Shown here in pieces: positions 7,952 through 16,729 of a stretch of 54,195 bases of DNA. The notes beneath the pieces are model-generated. The model saw nothing but the letters and a program-made list of their open reading frames with translations, did not search any database and was not told where the DNA came from. The position numbers and the translations under genes are program-made. Origin of the DNA: DT-110 sp964342305 (GTDB lineage: Bacteria; Bacteroidota; Bacteroidia; Chitinophagales; Saprospiraceae); NCBI GenBank assembly GCA_964342305.1, contig CAYFGK010000030.1, positions 1 to 54,195 of the forward strand, read 5' to 3'. The stretch's first letter is position 1. Every line of letters starts with the position of its first letter.

Positions 7952-8965
7952 CAAAAAATGAACGGACTTGATCATTCCTCGCTGGAAATTATCATTGATC
8001 ACCTCGCCGACAAGCTTGGGAACCAATTAGATTACGATCTTGCTCCTGAAGACTGCAACGGTTCACTTTGCGATTCAATGCTTCGAATAAATGGCCGTAA
8101 GGTATGCGTAGTCATTAAAAATGAAGTACGCCCTAATCAAGTCCTACCGCTACGGGCACAAAAAGATCAGGTTGAACATCTGTTGGTTGCCAGTAATTAT
8201 ATAACCCCTTCCGCCAAAAAACTACTGCAAGAGAAGAAAATTAACTACGTAGATCGTGTTGGAAATACCTGGTTCCAGCTGGATCCCATCTACATCCATA
8301 TCGAAGGAATACCGAATCAACCTCCGACTGAGGACCGTAAGAACAGGGCCTTCACCAAAACAGGTATAAAAGTTGTTTTTCAGTTCTTAAATAATCCTGA
8401 GCTAGTAAATACCACTTACCGTGAAATAGCTCGTAATGCCCGGGTTAGCTTAGGAACAATCCCCAAAGTGATGGCTGGTCTTCAGGAAGAAGGATTCCTT
8501 TTGCGAAAACACGAAACAGCGTGGATGATTCCTGAATACAAGGCTTTGCTGGAAAGATGGCAATTTGAATACTCAAAAAAATTAAAACCCGGCCTTTTCA
8601 TAAAACGATTCCGGTCCACTAATCCAGATTTTTTAAATGTCTGGACAGACCTAGACTTAAAAGCTAATACCTACTGGGGTGGGGAAGCTGCCGGTTACTT
8701 CCTGACCAAATACCTGAATCCAGAAATGTTCACGGTGTACACAAACCACACCATTGGTGATCTGATGAAAAGCTATCGATGGATACCCGATGAAAAAGGC
8801 AACATTCTTATATACCAGGCTTTCTGGCAAAAAAGTAGTACTGATAAGCATTCTTCCATCGTACCAGCCACTTTGGCATATGCCGATCTCATGAGTACGG
8901 GAAATAGCAGATGCATGGAAACGGCAACTAAAATCTATGAGCAATACTTACGGGAACATTCATGA
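7934..8965 (+). CDS. Type IV toxin-antitoxin system antitoxin, AbiEi family
   Basis: 343 residues from the ATG at 7934; an alternative in-frame ATG at 7958 is possible (see promoter). The N-terminal ~130 residues resemble the restriction-enzyme-like domain of PF09952-type AbiEi proteins, including VVIKNEV and the conserved VDRVGN signature. A winged helix follows (NTTYREIARNARVSLGTIPK, then GLQEEGFLLRK), then a C-terminal domain with YWGGEAAGYFLTKYL. It acts as a transcriptional autorepressor and neutralises the AbiEii toxin without binding it. Its last 29 bases overlap the toxin gene, so the two are translationally linked. Confidence 0.85.
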   Translation: MNHEQYQKMNGLDHSSLEIIIDHLADKLGNQLDYDLAPEDCNGSLCDSMLRINGRKVCVVIKNEVRPNQVLPLRAQKDQVEHLLVASNYITPSAKKLLQEKKINYVDRVGNTWFQLDPIYIHIEGIPNQPPTEDRKNRAFTKTGIKVVFQFLNNPELVNTTYREIARNARVSLGTIPKVMAGLQEEGFLLRKHETAWMIPEYKALLERWQFEYSKKLKPGLFIKRFRSTNPDFLNVWTDLDLKANTYWGGEAAGYFLTKYLNPEMFTVYTNHTIGDLMKSYRWIPDEKGNILIYQAFWQKSSTDKHSSIVPATLAYADLMSTGNSRCMETATKIYEQYLREHS

Positions 8966-9794
8966 TTATGCCTTTGGAGAGCATTTTGAAGCGTTCTCCA
9001 TTTTGCTAAACACCTTTCGCTCTTATAACCTGCATCATTTTTTGATTGGAGCCCAGGCAAGGGATGTACATTTTTTTCAACAAGGCATAAAGCCATTGAG
9101 AGGAACCAGGGATATTGATTTTGCAGTAATGGTAAGTTCTTTAGCCGAATACAATGAGCTATTAAATACTCTGGCGCATCAAGGTTTTAAAAGAGTCAAA
9201 GATCCGTACCGAATTGTGTGGGGCAAAGGAGAAACAGTCATTGACATCCTCCCATTTGGTCAAATTGAAGAGAATTATACCGTCAATTTTGATGAAAGGA
9301 ATATCGAATTATCGGTTTTAGGCTACCGGGAAATACAGGAGGAAACAATGACATTTAGCATTGAGGGACCTGAAAGGCTATCAGTCCCTGTTCCACCGCT
9401 ACATGGTTTATTTATTTTAAAATTGCTTTCCTGGGATAACCAAAAACCTGACAGGGAGAAGGATTTACAGGACCTCTATCAAATCCTGAAAAATTATTGG
9501 GAATTTGTTGAAGACGAAGCATATGAAAAGCATACAGATCTATTTGGGGATGACTTTGATATACCTTTGGCAGCTGCCAGAATTCTCGGCAGGCATTTAA
9601 AAACAACAACCCAAAAGTCAGAATCTTTAGAAAGACGAATCGTTGGTATTCTTAAGGAACAATCTTCTTCTATCGAAAACCCGGGACAGCTTCTTCAAAC
9701 ATTCTCCAGAGAAGCCAACAAATCATTAGCAGCCATAAAGACGCTGTTGGATAAAATACTGCTGGGAATGAACGACAAAAAGCCTACCAATTAA
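8937..9794 (+). CDS. Type IV toxin, AbiEii family nucleotidyltransferase
   Basis: 285 residues. The nucleotidyltransferase acidic triad is visible: RGTRDIDFAV supplies D59 and D61, and VIDILPF supplies D103. The second signature, FILKLLSW followed by DREKDLQDLYQIL, matches the lysine/aspartate motif of AbiEii/AbiGii toxins. Characterised members transfer nucleotides to tRNA or other targets and halt growth during phage infection. The glycine motif before the triad reads IGAQARDV rather than the usual GGTAL-type sequence. It is the second gene of the pair, with a 29-base overlap, and the only immediately adjacent partner is AbiEi. Confidence 0.85.
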   Translation: MSNTYGNIHDYAFGEHFEAFSILLNTFRSYNLHHFLIGAQARDVHFFQQGIKPLRGTRDIDFAVMVSSLAEYNELLNTLAHQGFKRVKDPYRIVWGKGETVIDILPFGQIEENYTVNFDERNIELSVLGYREIQEETMTFSIEGPERLSVPVPPLHGLFILKLLSWDNQKPDREKDLQDLYQILKNYWEFVEDEAYEKHTDLFGDDFDIPLAAARILGRHLKTTTQKSESLERRIVGILKEQSSSIENPGQLLQTFSREANKSLAAIKTLLDKILLGMNDKKPTN

Positions 9795-9810
9795 ATCCCT
9801 ACAACTACAA

Positions 9811-10731
9811 CTACAACCCACCAGCCACCTTCTTAATCCCCGATCCTCTCAATTTTAAGTGGTGAAAGTGCAATCGATGGTCCGTGCTTTCGGAGGCAAT
9901 ACTCTCCGTGAGCTCCACAAAACCGATGCGCTGCCAGTCGCGGGCTTCTTTATCATCGACCTCCGAGGTGAAGACATCGAGGATAAGCTTGCCACCTTCG
10001 CGGTTACTCACATCCAGTTCATGCCGGAAATCGGGCAGGTCCTGAATACGGTTGTTACGGGCTTGGACAGCGAGGTATTTGGGCGGATTTACCTCTTCTC
10101 CTTCTTCCAGGCCGATGCGGGCCACCTGTACCATTGACCGGTACGTCAGGTGGTTATCCGCCCAGGGAAAGGAGCTCAGGGTCGTGGCCAGCACCCCGAA
10201 GTACTTCACCAGGTTCCATCCGGTGCCGATGATGGGATTGTTGGAGATCTTTATGTCGGAATAAAACCGATCAGTAGTTCCTACGAAGCTGTTGAGCAGC
10301 AGGAAATTTCCCGTCTTCACCCGCTCGTCGGGATCCATGGTCGGGAAGATCTTGCCGGCAAATCCGAAGCCGCGGTGAGCCCCTTTTTGGATCTCGGTCA
10401 GGATGACCGATGCCCGGGCTACCATCAGGCACTTGGTACCCTCACGAAAAAGCCCGGTATAGGGATTATCCTCGGTTATATTCCAGGTGCCCGAAAAGCC
10501 GACGCCGTTGGAATGAATTAATTTATCGAAATAAGGAAGTATATCCGCTTCGTGCTTGATGGTGCGTTTGGCGGCACGGTACAGCAGGTTGCCTCCTTTA
10601 CCAAACATACGAAACAAGCTTACTTTGGAAAGTGGCAATTCGGGAAGCGTCTCGTAGGGATCGCTGAATACCTGGTCTCTCACCTCGCGAAAGGTAGAGC
10701 CCTGATAGGATGGGTCTCTTAGTGTTTTCAT
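9811..10731 (-). CDS. Catalase-like heme-binding family protein
   Basis: 306 residues, about the size of the minimal catalase-like core. The segment HSNGVGFSGTWNITED, then YTGLFREGTKCLMVARASV and RGFGFAGKIFPT, follows the order of the catalase beta-barrel: distal His region, substrate channel, then the arginine-phenylalanine-lysine strand. This resembles the catalase-related superfamily containing y4iL-like and SrpA-like proteins. No signal peptide. Peroxidase activity or a lipid hydroperoxide role is possible, but I cannot confirm the proximal tyrosine. It is divergent from an AraC-type regulator 52 bases away, which may control it. It converges on the AbiEii gene with a 16-base gap. Confidence 0.55.
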   Translation of the reverse strand: MKTLRDPSYQGSTFREVRDQVFSDPYETLPELPLSKVSLFRMFGKGGNLLYRAAKRTIKHEADILPYFDKLIHSNGVGFSGTWNITEDNPYTGLFREGTKCLMVARASVILTEIQKGAHRGFGFAGKIFPTMDPDERVKTGNFLLLNSFVGTTDRFYSDIKISNNPIIGTGWNLVKYFGVLATTLSSFPWADNHLTYRSMVQVARIGLEEGEEVNPPKYLAVQARNNRIQDLPDFRHELDVSNREGGKLILDVFTSEVDDKEARDWQRIGFVELTESIASESTDHRLHFHHLKLRGSGIKKVAGGL

Positions 10732-10767
10732 AAGATGAATCTACAAATTTAGCCGAAAAAAAGATTG

Positions 10768-10775
10768 TATCTTTT
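10768..10775 (+). promoter_or_regulatory. -7 box candidate very close to the AraC-type start
   Basis: TATCTTTT at 10768-10775 fits TAnnTTTn, with a TTTAG at 10748-10752 near the -33 position. The ATG at 10784 is only 8 bases beyond the box, so the transcript would have almost no leader. Confidence 0.35.
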
Positions 10776-10783
10776 TCCAGATT

Positions 10784-11599
10784 ATGAACTATCAAACCTA
10801 TCCTCCGCCCTCCGACCTCGCCCCCTTTGTGAAGTGTTTCTGGACCCTGGACTCTCCTGGTGAAGAAGCCCCGACGATCCAAACCATCGTTCCCGATGGC
10901 TGTATGGAAATGATCTTTCACTACGGCGATCCGTATCGGCAAATTCTGGAGGACGGGGAAGCGGTCATTCAGCCCCGCTGTTTTGTCTTTGGCCAGTTAA
11001 CCCGGCCTCTCAGGATCCAACCCACGGCAGCTACCGGCATATTTTCGGTACGTTTTCACCCCGAAGGCTTTTCACCCTTTGCGACCATTCCGGTAAAAAC
11101 AATGACTGACCGGGCGGTACCACTCGAGGAACTATTTGGCTCGTCCTTTCATCCCATCGAAGAGTTAATCTTAGGGAATACCACCACCGAACAACGGATA
11201 CAAGCCATAACCATTTTTTTGCGGAAGCGACTGGCTGACACGGCCACCATTGATCGAATCATATCGGAAACCGTCCAAACACTATTAACCGCTAACGGGC
11301 AGATCCCGGTTGGGGAATTAGCCCGGCAAAACAACCTGAATCCCCGAAAACTCCAACGAACTTTTGCGGAAGCGATCGGACTCAGCCCCAAACAACTCGC
11401 CAAGACAATACGACTGCAAGCAGCCCTGAAAATGCTACTCAATCAGGAACACGACCGCCTCACTGACCTGGCCTACGATGGCGAATTCTACGATCAGGCT
11501 CATTTCATCAAAGACTTCAAAGCATTTACCGGTCGCACCCCCAAAGCCTTCTATGGAGATCAGTTGACCATGTCCCAGCTATTTTATGGGGATGAATAG
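10784..11599 (+). CDS. AraC-family transcriptional regulator (DUF6597 sensor)
   Basis: 271 residues. The N-terminal half matches the DUF6597 type sensor of AraC regulators, beginning PPPSDLAPFVKCFWTL and continuing TIVPDGCMEMIFHYG. The C-terminal ~100 residues are a double helix-turn-helix: VGELARQNNLNPRKLQRTF, then LTDLAYDGEFYDQAHFIKDF and FTGRTPKAFY, the standard AraC end. DNA-binding cytoplasmic regulator; the effector is unknown. It is divergent from the catalase-like gene, a plausible target. Confidence 0.9.
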   Translation: MNYQTYPPPSDLAPFVKCFWTLDSPGEEAPTIQTIVPDGCMEMIFHYGDPYRQILEDGEAVIQPRCFVFGQLTRPLRIQPTAATGIFSVRFHPEGFSPFATIPVKTMTDRAVPLEELFGSSFHPIEELILGNTTTEQRIQAITIFLRKRLADTATIDRIISETVQTLLTANGQIPVGELARQNNLNPRKLQRTFAEAIGLSPKQLAKTIRLQAALKMLLNQEHDRLTDLAYDGEFYDQAHFIKDFKAFTGRTPKAFYGDQLTMSQLFYGDE

Positions 11600-11671
11600 C
11601 CTCTGTCGCGTTTTTACAATTTTGGTGCCATGGAAGTCTGCTATTTGCACCTGAATCAAAAAAACTACCTG

Positions 11672-12160
11672 ATGCGACATCTTTCTTTGCTAATCGGCCT
11701 GCTTGGTTTACTCTTGTTCGGCAACTGGGCCTGTGAACCTACCCAACCTATTGAACAGGCGCATTGGCTATCCGGAACCTGGGCCTTTCAGTCGCCACAG
11801 GGCACCCTATACGAGAATTGGTCCGTCTCCTCTCCCACCACCATGGACGGTAAAAGCTACGTCCTGAACGAAGCGGATACCGTGATTTTTGAAACCATCC
11901 AACTCATCCAGGAGCCCGATCAGCTTTACTACGTTCCAACCGTGAAAAATCAAAATGACGGAGAGCCCGTTCGGTTTGCCCTTACCCGGCAAACACCTGG
12001 CGAACTGGTTTTCGAGAATCCGGAGCACGATTTCCCGCAAATCATTTCCTATACCCAAATCAACCAAGACTCACTGGTGGCCGTAATTTCCGGAATGGTG
12101 CAGGGGCAGGAACGGCGGCAGCGCTTCCCAATGGGAAGGGTGGGTGATGTCGGGCAGTGA
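11672..12160 (+). CDS. DUF6265-type lipoprotein
   Basis: 162 residues from the ATG at 11672. MRHLSLLIGLLGLLLF plus Cys21 forms a lipoprotein signal peptide, which decides this start over 11630. The mature part opens with WLSGTWAFQS and later has the FENPEHDFPQIISY signature of DUF6265, a small beta-barrel (lipocalin-like) fold of unknown function. Probably anchored in a membrane facing the periplasm. It follows the AraC-type gene by 72 bases and could be co-transcribed. Confidence 0.75.
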   Translation: MRHLSLLIGLLGLLLFGNWACEPTQPIEQAHWLSGTWAFQSPQGTLYENWSVSSPTTMDGKSYVLNEADTVIFETIQLIQEPDQLYYVPTVKNQNDGEPVRFALTRQTPGELVFENPEHDFPQIISYTQINQDSLVAVISGMVQGQERRQRFPMGRVGDVGQ

Positions 12161-12517
12161 GTTTTTGCCCGGTTTTGCATCAGTAGCGCTCCATTTTTGG
12201 GGTAATGCTGTTTATCTTGGGCCAAGGTCCGAGGACCAAGGACCAAGCAGGCTGACCGGGAATAGAAAAAACCTGTTTTAACTGCTTACCGCATTTGTTA
12301 TGAATAAAAGTTTTGAGTACCCAGCCAGCCGTATGATCATCAGACTCACTCCATGAACGGGGTGATTCTCCATGGGTAAATATGCTGTATGGGTACGACC
12401 TTTAGAACGTGCCTACCGGCACTCTTGAACATCCTGCTGTTCACTCCGCACCGGCTGACGCCGGCGCTTACATAAAGGACGTGCCTAACGGCACTGGTAT
12501 AAAAATACCGCTTCCGA
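12161..12517. other. Intergenic region with several short hairpins
   Basis: 357 bases without a credible gene. It contains a GGACC-rich stretch (12226-12246), and then three short palindromes: GTGCCTACCGGCAC (12409-12422), CCGGCTGACGCCGG (12451-12464) and GTGCCTAACGGCAC (12481-12494). The first and third share 13 of 14 bases and each is preceded by a CTTTAGAAC or TAAAGGAC block, so this is a REP-like repeat cluster. Confidence 0.55.
12409..12494. repeat. REP-like cluster of short palindromes (family C)
   Basis: Two nearly identical GTGCC-loop-GGCAC palindromes 72 bases apart enclose a GC-rich CCGGC-TGAC-GCCGG hairpin. Clusters like this are typical of REP elements mobilised by REP-associated (IS200-like) transposases; no such transposase is in the window. 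Confidence 0.5.
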
Positions 12518-12967
12518 ATGAAAAAGGTACTAATTGGCCTTGCAGTATTCCTTTTAGGATGCACAACCATCAAGCCCAAAATAGATTGCTGGGATATTAA
12601 TGATATTGGAGCCGATACCACGTATTTTGTTTTTTCTGAAGGTTACGAAGGCTTTCTTTTTCATGATATTACAGAGTTTCAGGTTGTACCTCCTAACCAG
12701 GTTATTAAGGCATCAGTAGAACAGATCCATCGGGCCGAATCAATTCTAGCACAAACCAATGTCTACAATAAAAAATACAAACGTCAGTATATTGGATATA
12801 CGAATAGCCAAAGTGATACACTAGTATACATTCGACTGCTTAGGAAGGGATTTAGAAGGGAGGATTGCTTTGATAAAATCCTTGTATTTGGCTTTGATGG
12901 ATACTACGAAAAAGACCAGCAAATCCATCGTGTAAACCTGTCAACCGAAACTGTAACGAACTTTTAA
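12518..12967 (+). CDS. Small lipoprotein of unknown function
   Basis: 149 residues. MKKVLIGLAVFLLGC is a clear lipoprotein signal with Cys15. The rest is rich in Tyr and Asp with probable beta structure and no motif I recognise. Base composition is more AT-rich than the flanking genes, and the gene follows a REP-like cluster, so recent acquisition is possible. Next gene starts 9 bases downstream. Confidence 0.65.
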   Translation: MKKVLIGLAVFLLGCTTIKPKIDCWDINDIGADTTYFVFSEGYEGFLFHDITEFQVVPPNQVIKASVEQIHRAESILAQTNVYNKKYKRQYIGYTNSQSDTLVYIRLLRKGFRREDCFDKILVFGFDGYYEKDQQIHRVNLSTETVTNF

Positions 12968-12976
12968 AGCACCTGA

Positions 12977-13408
12977 ATGCCCACTGTAGCGGAATACAAA
13001 TATAGGGATGCCCGCCAGGGGGCGATGAGTGTACCGGTTTTGAACCTGGCTTTTTTTCTGATCTTTATTGCTACGCCACCCCGGACAGTCCTTCCGGATT
13101 CTTTTGCCTTATACTGTTTGCTCTCTGCCTTGCTGATCGGTGGGGCCCTTGCCGTTTACAACTGGCGCACCGGTGGCATTAACCTGATCTTGATCGGACT
13201 GTACGTTGCAATCTACCTGATGGAGGTGTCTACACAAGGCATTCCTGCTCCGGTATTTCCACTCAGCGAAGACATGTCGAAGGGCATTTTTGCCGAACTG
13301 GTGGTGATGTCTATTCCCTATGCCTACTCTACCTTGCGTATAGCAGCTGTTATCCCGTTGGTCAATCTGCACGTGAAGAGCCGGGCGGTCAGAATAACCG
13401 AGGCATAG
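12977..13408 (+). CDS. Small integral membrane protein
   Basis: 143 residues with four hydrophobic segments, approximately residues 17-35, 41-60, 66-84 and 108-130. No family recognised. It begins 9 bases after the lipoprotein gene, consistent with an operon. A stem-loop follows the stop codon. Confidence 0.6.
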   Translation: MPTVAEYKYRDARQGAMSVPVLNLAFFLIFIATPPRTVLPDSFALYCLLSALLIGGALAVYNWRTGGINLILIGLYVAIYLMEVSTQGIPAPVFPLSEDMSKGIFAELVVMSIPYAYSTLRIAAVIPLVNLHVKSRAVRITEA

Positions 13409-13409
13409 C

Positions 13410-13429
13410 TTTTTGCCGAAAGGCAAAAA
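13410..13429. terminator. Stem-loop with A/T flanks, possible terminator
   Basis: TTTTTGCC and GGCAAAAA pair around a GAAA tetraloop (a GNRA loop). It lies immediately after the membrane-protein stop and before the convergent thioredoxin gene. A strong U-tract after the stem is lacking on either strand, so it may only mark a 3' end. Confidence 0.4.
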
Positions 13430-13440
13430 AAACCAAATCC

Positions 13441-13464
13441 ATCATTCATCATTCATCATTCATC
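13441..13464. repeat. 7-bp tandem repeat (ATCATTC)
   Basis: Three and a third consecutive copies of ATCATTC in the gap between convergent genes. Too short and simple to be CRISPR; a slippage-prone microsatellite. Confidence 0.7.
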
Positions 13465-13505
13465 TCTCGGATACCTTAACCATAGGCAGGGAGCCATGCC
13501 ACCTC

Positions 13506-14873
13506 CTATTGATCCCCGAAAAGTTCATCCAGCTTGCGCTCCAGGGACGGTCCGCGCAGATCCTTGGCTATGATGTTGCCGTCGGGATCGAGTAGGAGGG
13601 TGCGGGGGATTGAGCGAATGTTGTAATCTTGAGCTACGGCGTTACTCCACCCCTTCAGGTCACTCACGTGGTGCCAGCCCAGACCGTCTTTTTCAATGGC
13701 CTGCAGCCACCGATCCTTACTTTTATCCAGGCTTACGCCCAAAATAGTAAAGCCGGCATCTTTGTACTTCTCGTACAGGCGGACCACGTTAGGATTCTCT
13801 TTCCGGCAGGGACCACACCAACTGGCCCAGAAATCGATGAGCACGTATTGCCCGCGCAATTCACTAAGCGCCATCGACTCGCCCCCGGGTGTTTCCTGCG
13901 TGAAATCCGGAGCGGGAGAGCCGATCGCCAAACGGCTGGCCACTTTGATTTTCTGGGCAAGCTCTTTGGCCTGACCGGGAAAAGCCTCTCCGTATTGGTC
14001 GATGTATGCCTGAGCATAATGGAGAAAGAGAGGGGATTTTTTGGCTTCCGCAGCAGCCGTGATTCCGCCCAGCACCATTTGGTGAGTATTCGTCTGTTCG
14101 GGAGCCCTGGCCAGCAGTTGATCAAAATACTGAGCACGCAACTCGTCGGGGAACGAAATATTCAACAGTGTCTGGGCGTAGCGATTCACGCTTTCGTATA
14201 CCCACGGAATGTGGGCGTAGGCGGGATCAGCAAAATCAACGTAGGTAAAAAACTCTTCCGCGAAGTAGGTGAACTCATTGTCGTATTTATCCTGATTTGA
14301 TAGGAATGTCAAATAGGTATTGACGGCCAGGATCTTGGCGAGATAGGGATTATCTTCTTCCATTACTTCCAATAAGACCTTCTTCTCCTGGTCCACAGCC
14401 TGGACGTTCTGGATGGCTTGCTCGCGGTCTTCTTTCGATTGAGCCCGCTGAACCAGCGTATAGAATTGCCCCGTTTTGCGATTGAGTTCGCTGATGGAGT
14501 GTTTGAGGTTATCGTACCCCTGGTTCAGATCGGATACGACGAATTCCGACTCGCGAATATTCTGGCAACCTCCCTGGATCAATACCTCTTCCTCCGCACC
14601 AGCAATGACCGGCAGGGTGCTGCGGGTGGATTCCCCGATATAATAAAAGGCCGGTCCGCTTTTGGGTAGCTCAAAGGCACCGTTCCCTTGCTCATCGGGT
14701 AAGGCGGCAGCGACCTGATCGTAGCCAAGGCCCCGGAATTGGTAAAGGTATACACTGTCTTTGCAACCGCTCAGACTGAAGGCCAGCCGACTGGTCCCGG
14801 CCTGACTCATTCCGGTTGTAACACATATACAGCTTATAATTAGGATTGTCCACAGTTGTTTTTGACGGATCAT
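13506..14873 (-). CDS. TlpA-like thiol:disulfide thioredoxin, exported
   Basis: 455 residues from the ATG at 14873, which gives a signal peptide (MIRQKQLWTILIISCICVTT, cleavage near MSQAG). An N-terminal DUF4369-like beta domain is followed by a helical region, and the last ~140 residues form a TlpA/ResA-type thioredoxin domain with the redox motif WCGPC (Cys353 and Cys356). Such proteins reduce cysteines in periplasmic proteins, for example in cytochrome c maturation or stress defence, and are abundant in Bacteroidota. The longer start at 14927 would hide the signal peptide. Confidence 0.9.
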   Translation of the reverse strand: MIRQKQLWTILIISCICVTTGMSQAGTSRLAFSLSGCKDSVYLYQFRGLGYDQVAAALPDEQGNGAFELPKSGPAFYYIGESTRSTLPVIAGAEEEVLIQGGCQNIRESEFVVSDLNQGYDNLKHSISELNRKTGQFYTLVQRAQSKEDREQAIQNVQAVDQEKKVLLEVMEEDNPYLAKILAVNTYLTFLSNQDKYDNEFTYFAEEFFTYVDFADPAYAHIPWVYESVNRYAQTLLNISFPDELRAQYFDQLLARAPEQTNTHQMVLGGITAAAEAKKSPLFLHYAQAYIDQYGEAFPGQAKELAQKIKVASRLAIGSPAPDFTQETPGGESMALSELRGQYVLIDFWASWCGPCRKENPNVVRLYEKYKDAGFTILGVSLDKSKDRWLQAIEKDGLGWHHVSDLKGWSNAVAQDYNIRSIPRTLLLDPDGNIIAKDLRGPSLERKLDELFGDQ

Positions 14874-15056
14874 GATTTGTATTTTGTGTAAAAATACGAA
14901 ATGGTAAGAAGCCAGTAAAGTCTCCACCGTTTATCGATTTTTTTCTCAATCCTGGTCGAAGGACCGCACCATTCAGGCAACAAATGACTTACTTTAGAGG
15001 TTGCCTGAGAAAGACCATGTTACTGGTTTTACCCCGTGCATACAAACAAAAACACT

Positions 15057-15569
15057 ATGGCTTTTAATCGTCAATCATATAACAACCGGGGCGGCGGCCA
15101 GCCCTTCGGATCCATAACCGCCATCATCGTATCGCTGGCTGTACTGGTGGTACTATTCTTCTTGGCCCGTTTCGTTTTCAATATACTGTACTATCTGTCG
15201 CCCATTTTCCTCATCGCCACCCTGATCATTGATTACAAGGTGGTTTGGGATTATATCAAATGGGTGCGTAACTTATATCGCCGCGATATTATAATCGGTA
15301 TCGGCGCCACGATATTGTCTATTTTCGGATTTCCTATTCTCTCCGCCTTCCTCTTCGGTAAAGCTTTATTCCGCAAACGCGTTAAGGACGCGGCCAAACA
15401 AGCTAAGGAATACCACGAAGGCAAGCTCATCGAATACGAAGAGGTCGATGATGAACCCCTCGACCTGAAAAGGCTGGAAGAGCAAACCCGACGCCGTGAA
15501 CAAGAAAGATCATCCCGTCCTTCCTCCCGTGATGATTCCAGTGATGAGTACGAAGATCTATTTGAATGA
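15057..15569 (+). CDS. Membrane protein coupled to the glycosyltransferase
   Basis: 170 residues. Two to three hydrophobic segments in the first ~110 residues (SITAIIVSLAVLVVLFFLAR; LYYLSPIFLIATLIIDY; IIIGIGATILSIFGFPILSA), then a charged, probably disordered tail rich in Glu, Arg and Ser. No family recognised. The start at 15057 (MAFNRQ) is preferred to 15036. Its stop overlaps the start of the glycosyltransferase gene as ATGA, which implies translational coupling and a shared membrane process. Confidence 0.7.
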   Translation: MAFNRQSYNNRGGGQPFGSITAIIVSLAVLVVLFFLARFVFNILYYLSPIFLIATLIIDYKVVWDYIKWVRNLYRRDIIIGIGATILSIFGFPILSAFLFGKALFRKRVKDAAKQAKEYHEGKLIEYEEVDDEPLDLKRLEEQTRRREQERSSRPSSRDDSSDEYEDLFE

Positions 15570-16705
15570 TCGAACAGTGGGTCTGGTCTTTTTTGCTGTA
15601 CGGAGGCAGCTTCTTTGCCATCCTCTATGCCTCCTTTTTGAGTTGGTACCGGCGCGTATGGGATGCGATGCCCACTTTTAACGTTCCGGATCATTATCAG
15701 CCTAAAACCAAGATCACCGTCCTTGTACCGGCCCGCAACGAATCCCTGCGTATTCAACGGTGCCTGCAGGCCCTGCGCAACCAGGACTATCCCGAACACT
15801 TGCTGGAAGTCATCGTCATTGATGATGGTTCGGAAGACAATACCGCCCAACTGGTCGATCAATTCTGGTGGGACCATTTGCGACTGATCCGACGGGCGGG
15901 CGGCGGTAAAAAGGCTGCTTTGCAACACGGTGTTTCAGCCGCCGCCGGAGAACTGATCGTTACCACCGATGCCGATTGTGAGGCCCCGTCTTCCTGGCTC
16001 CGTCATTTGGCTGCAGCCTACGAGCAATTCGATGCTGCTTTCATAGCCGCACCGGTCCAATTTACCGGTTCGCGCAACCTCCTTCAGCGCTTTCAGGCCC
16101 TCGACTTATTAGGAATGATGCTGCTTACCGGCGCCGGTATTGCCGGTCGCATGCACTTTCTCGGGAATGGAGCAAATATGGCTTATCCGCGTCAGCTTTT
16201 TCTCGATCTCGACGGCTATCGCCGCGATCAACACCGGGCTTCCGGTGACGATGTCTACCTGATCCACCAAATCGCCCAGCGTTTCCCAAAGCAGATCGTT
16301 TTCGTCAAACAACCCCACGCTACTGTTTCAACAGAATCGCCTTCTGACTTCTGGTCTTTTTGGCGGCAACGCCTGCGCTGGGCTACTAAAAACGGGCACT
16401 CCAAAGACCTGGATTTACTTCTAAGCCTTTCCCAGGTTTTCCTGCTGTGCTGGTTTATCATCCTTACCGTTATCGGCATACCCTTTTTCGGACTGAAAGC
16501 CTTCATGCTGGCCCTCGTACTGTTTGGGGCCAAGGCATTTCAGGATTACCATTTGCTTCGTAAGGCCAGCACCTATTTTCAACGTGAGGACCTGATGCAA
16601 CACTTCTGGCAGGCACAAGTACTCCATATTATCTACATTGCGGGTATTGGCCTGGTAGCCAACCTTCGGAAAAGCTATACCTGGAAAGGACGTACTGTTC
16701 GTTAG
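15566..16705 (+). CDS. Glycosyltransferase family 2, membrane-bound
   Basis: 379 residues. An N-terminal membrane segment is followed by a GT-A fold: VLVPARNES, VIDDGSEDNTAQL, TTDADCEAPS (the DXD metal site), then SGDDVYLIHQ and QRLRWATK, the acceptor-binding motif of processive or lipid-linked GT2 enzymes. Two or more C-terminal hydrophobic segments follow. The likely donor is a nucleotide sugar, and the product a surface polysaccharide or glycolipid. Starts inside the stop codon of the preceding membrane-protein gene. Confidence 0.88.
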   Translation: MIEQWVWSFLLYGGSFFAILYASFLSWYRRVWDAMPTFNVPDHYQPKTKITVLVPARNESLRIQRCLQALRNQDYPEHLLEVIVIDDGSEDNTAQLVDQFWWDHLRLIRRAGGGKKAALQHGVSAAAGELIVTTDADCEAPSSWLRHLAAAYEQFDAAFIAAPVQFTGSRNLLQRFQALDLLGMMLLTGAGIAGRMHFLGNGANMAYPRQLFLDLDGYRRDQHRASGDDVYLIHQIAQRFPKQIVFVKQPHATVSTESPSDFWSFWRQRLRWATKNGHSKDLDLLLSLSQVFLLCWFIILTVIGIPFFGLKAFMLALVLFGAKAFQDYHLLRKASTYFQREDLMQHFWQAQVLHIIYIAGIGLVANLRKSYTWKGRTVR

Positions 16706-16729
16706 TTCCTTTGGCTTTCGCCAAAAAAA

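Noticed and set aside
13441..13464. Short direct repeats considered as CRISPR
   Set aside because: Unit is 7 bp with no spacers and only three copies; simple microsatellite.
16710..16725. GGCTTTCGCC stem-loop considered as a prfC or glycosyltransferase terminator, also at 43381
   Set aside because: No U-tract follows the stem on either strand, and the same decamer occurs inside the coding region at about 2328, so it may be chance.
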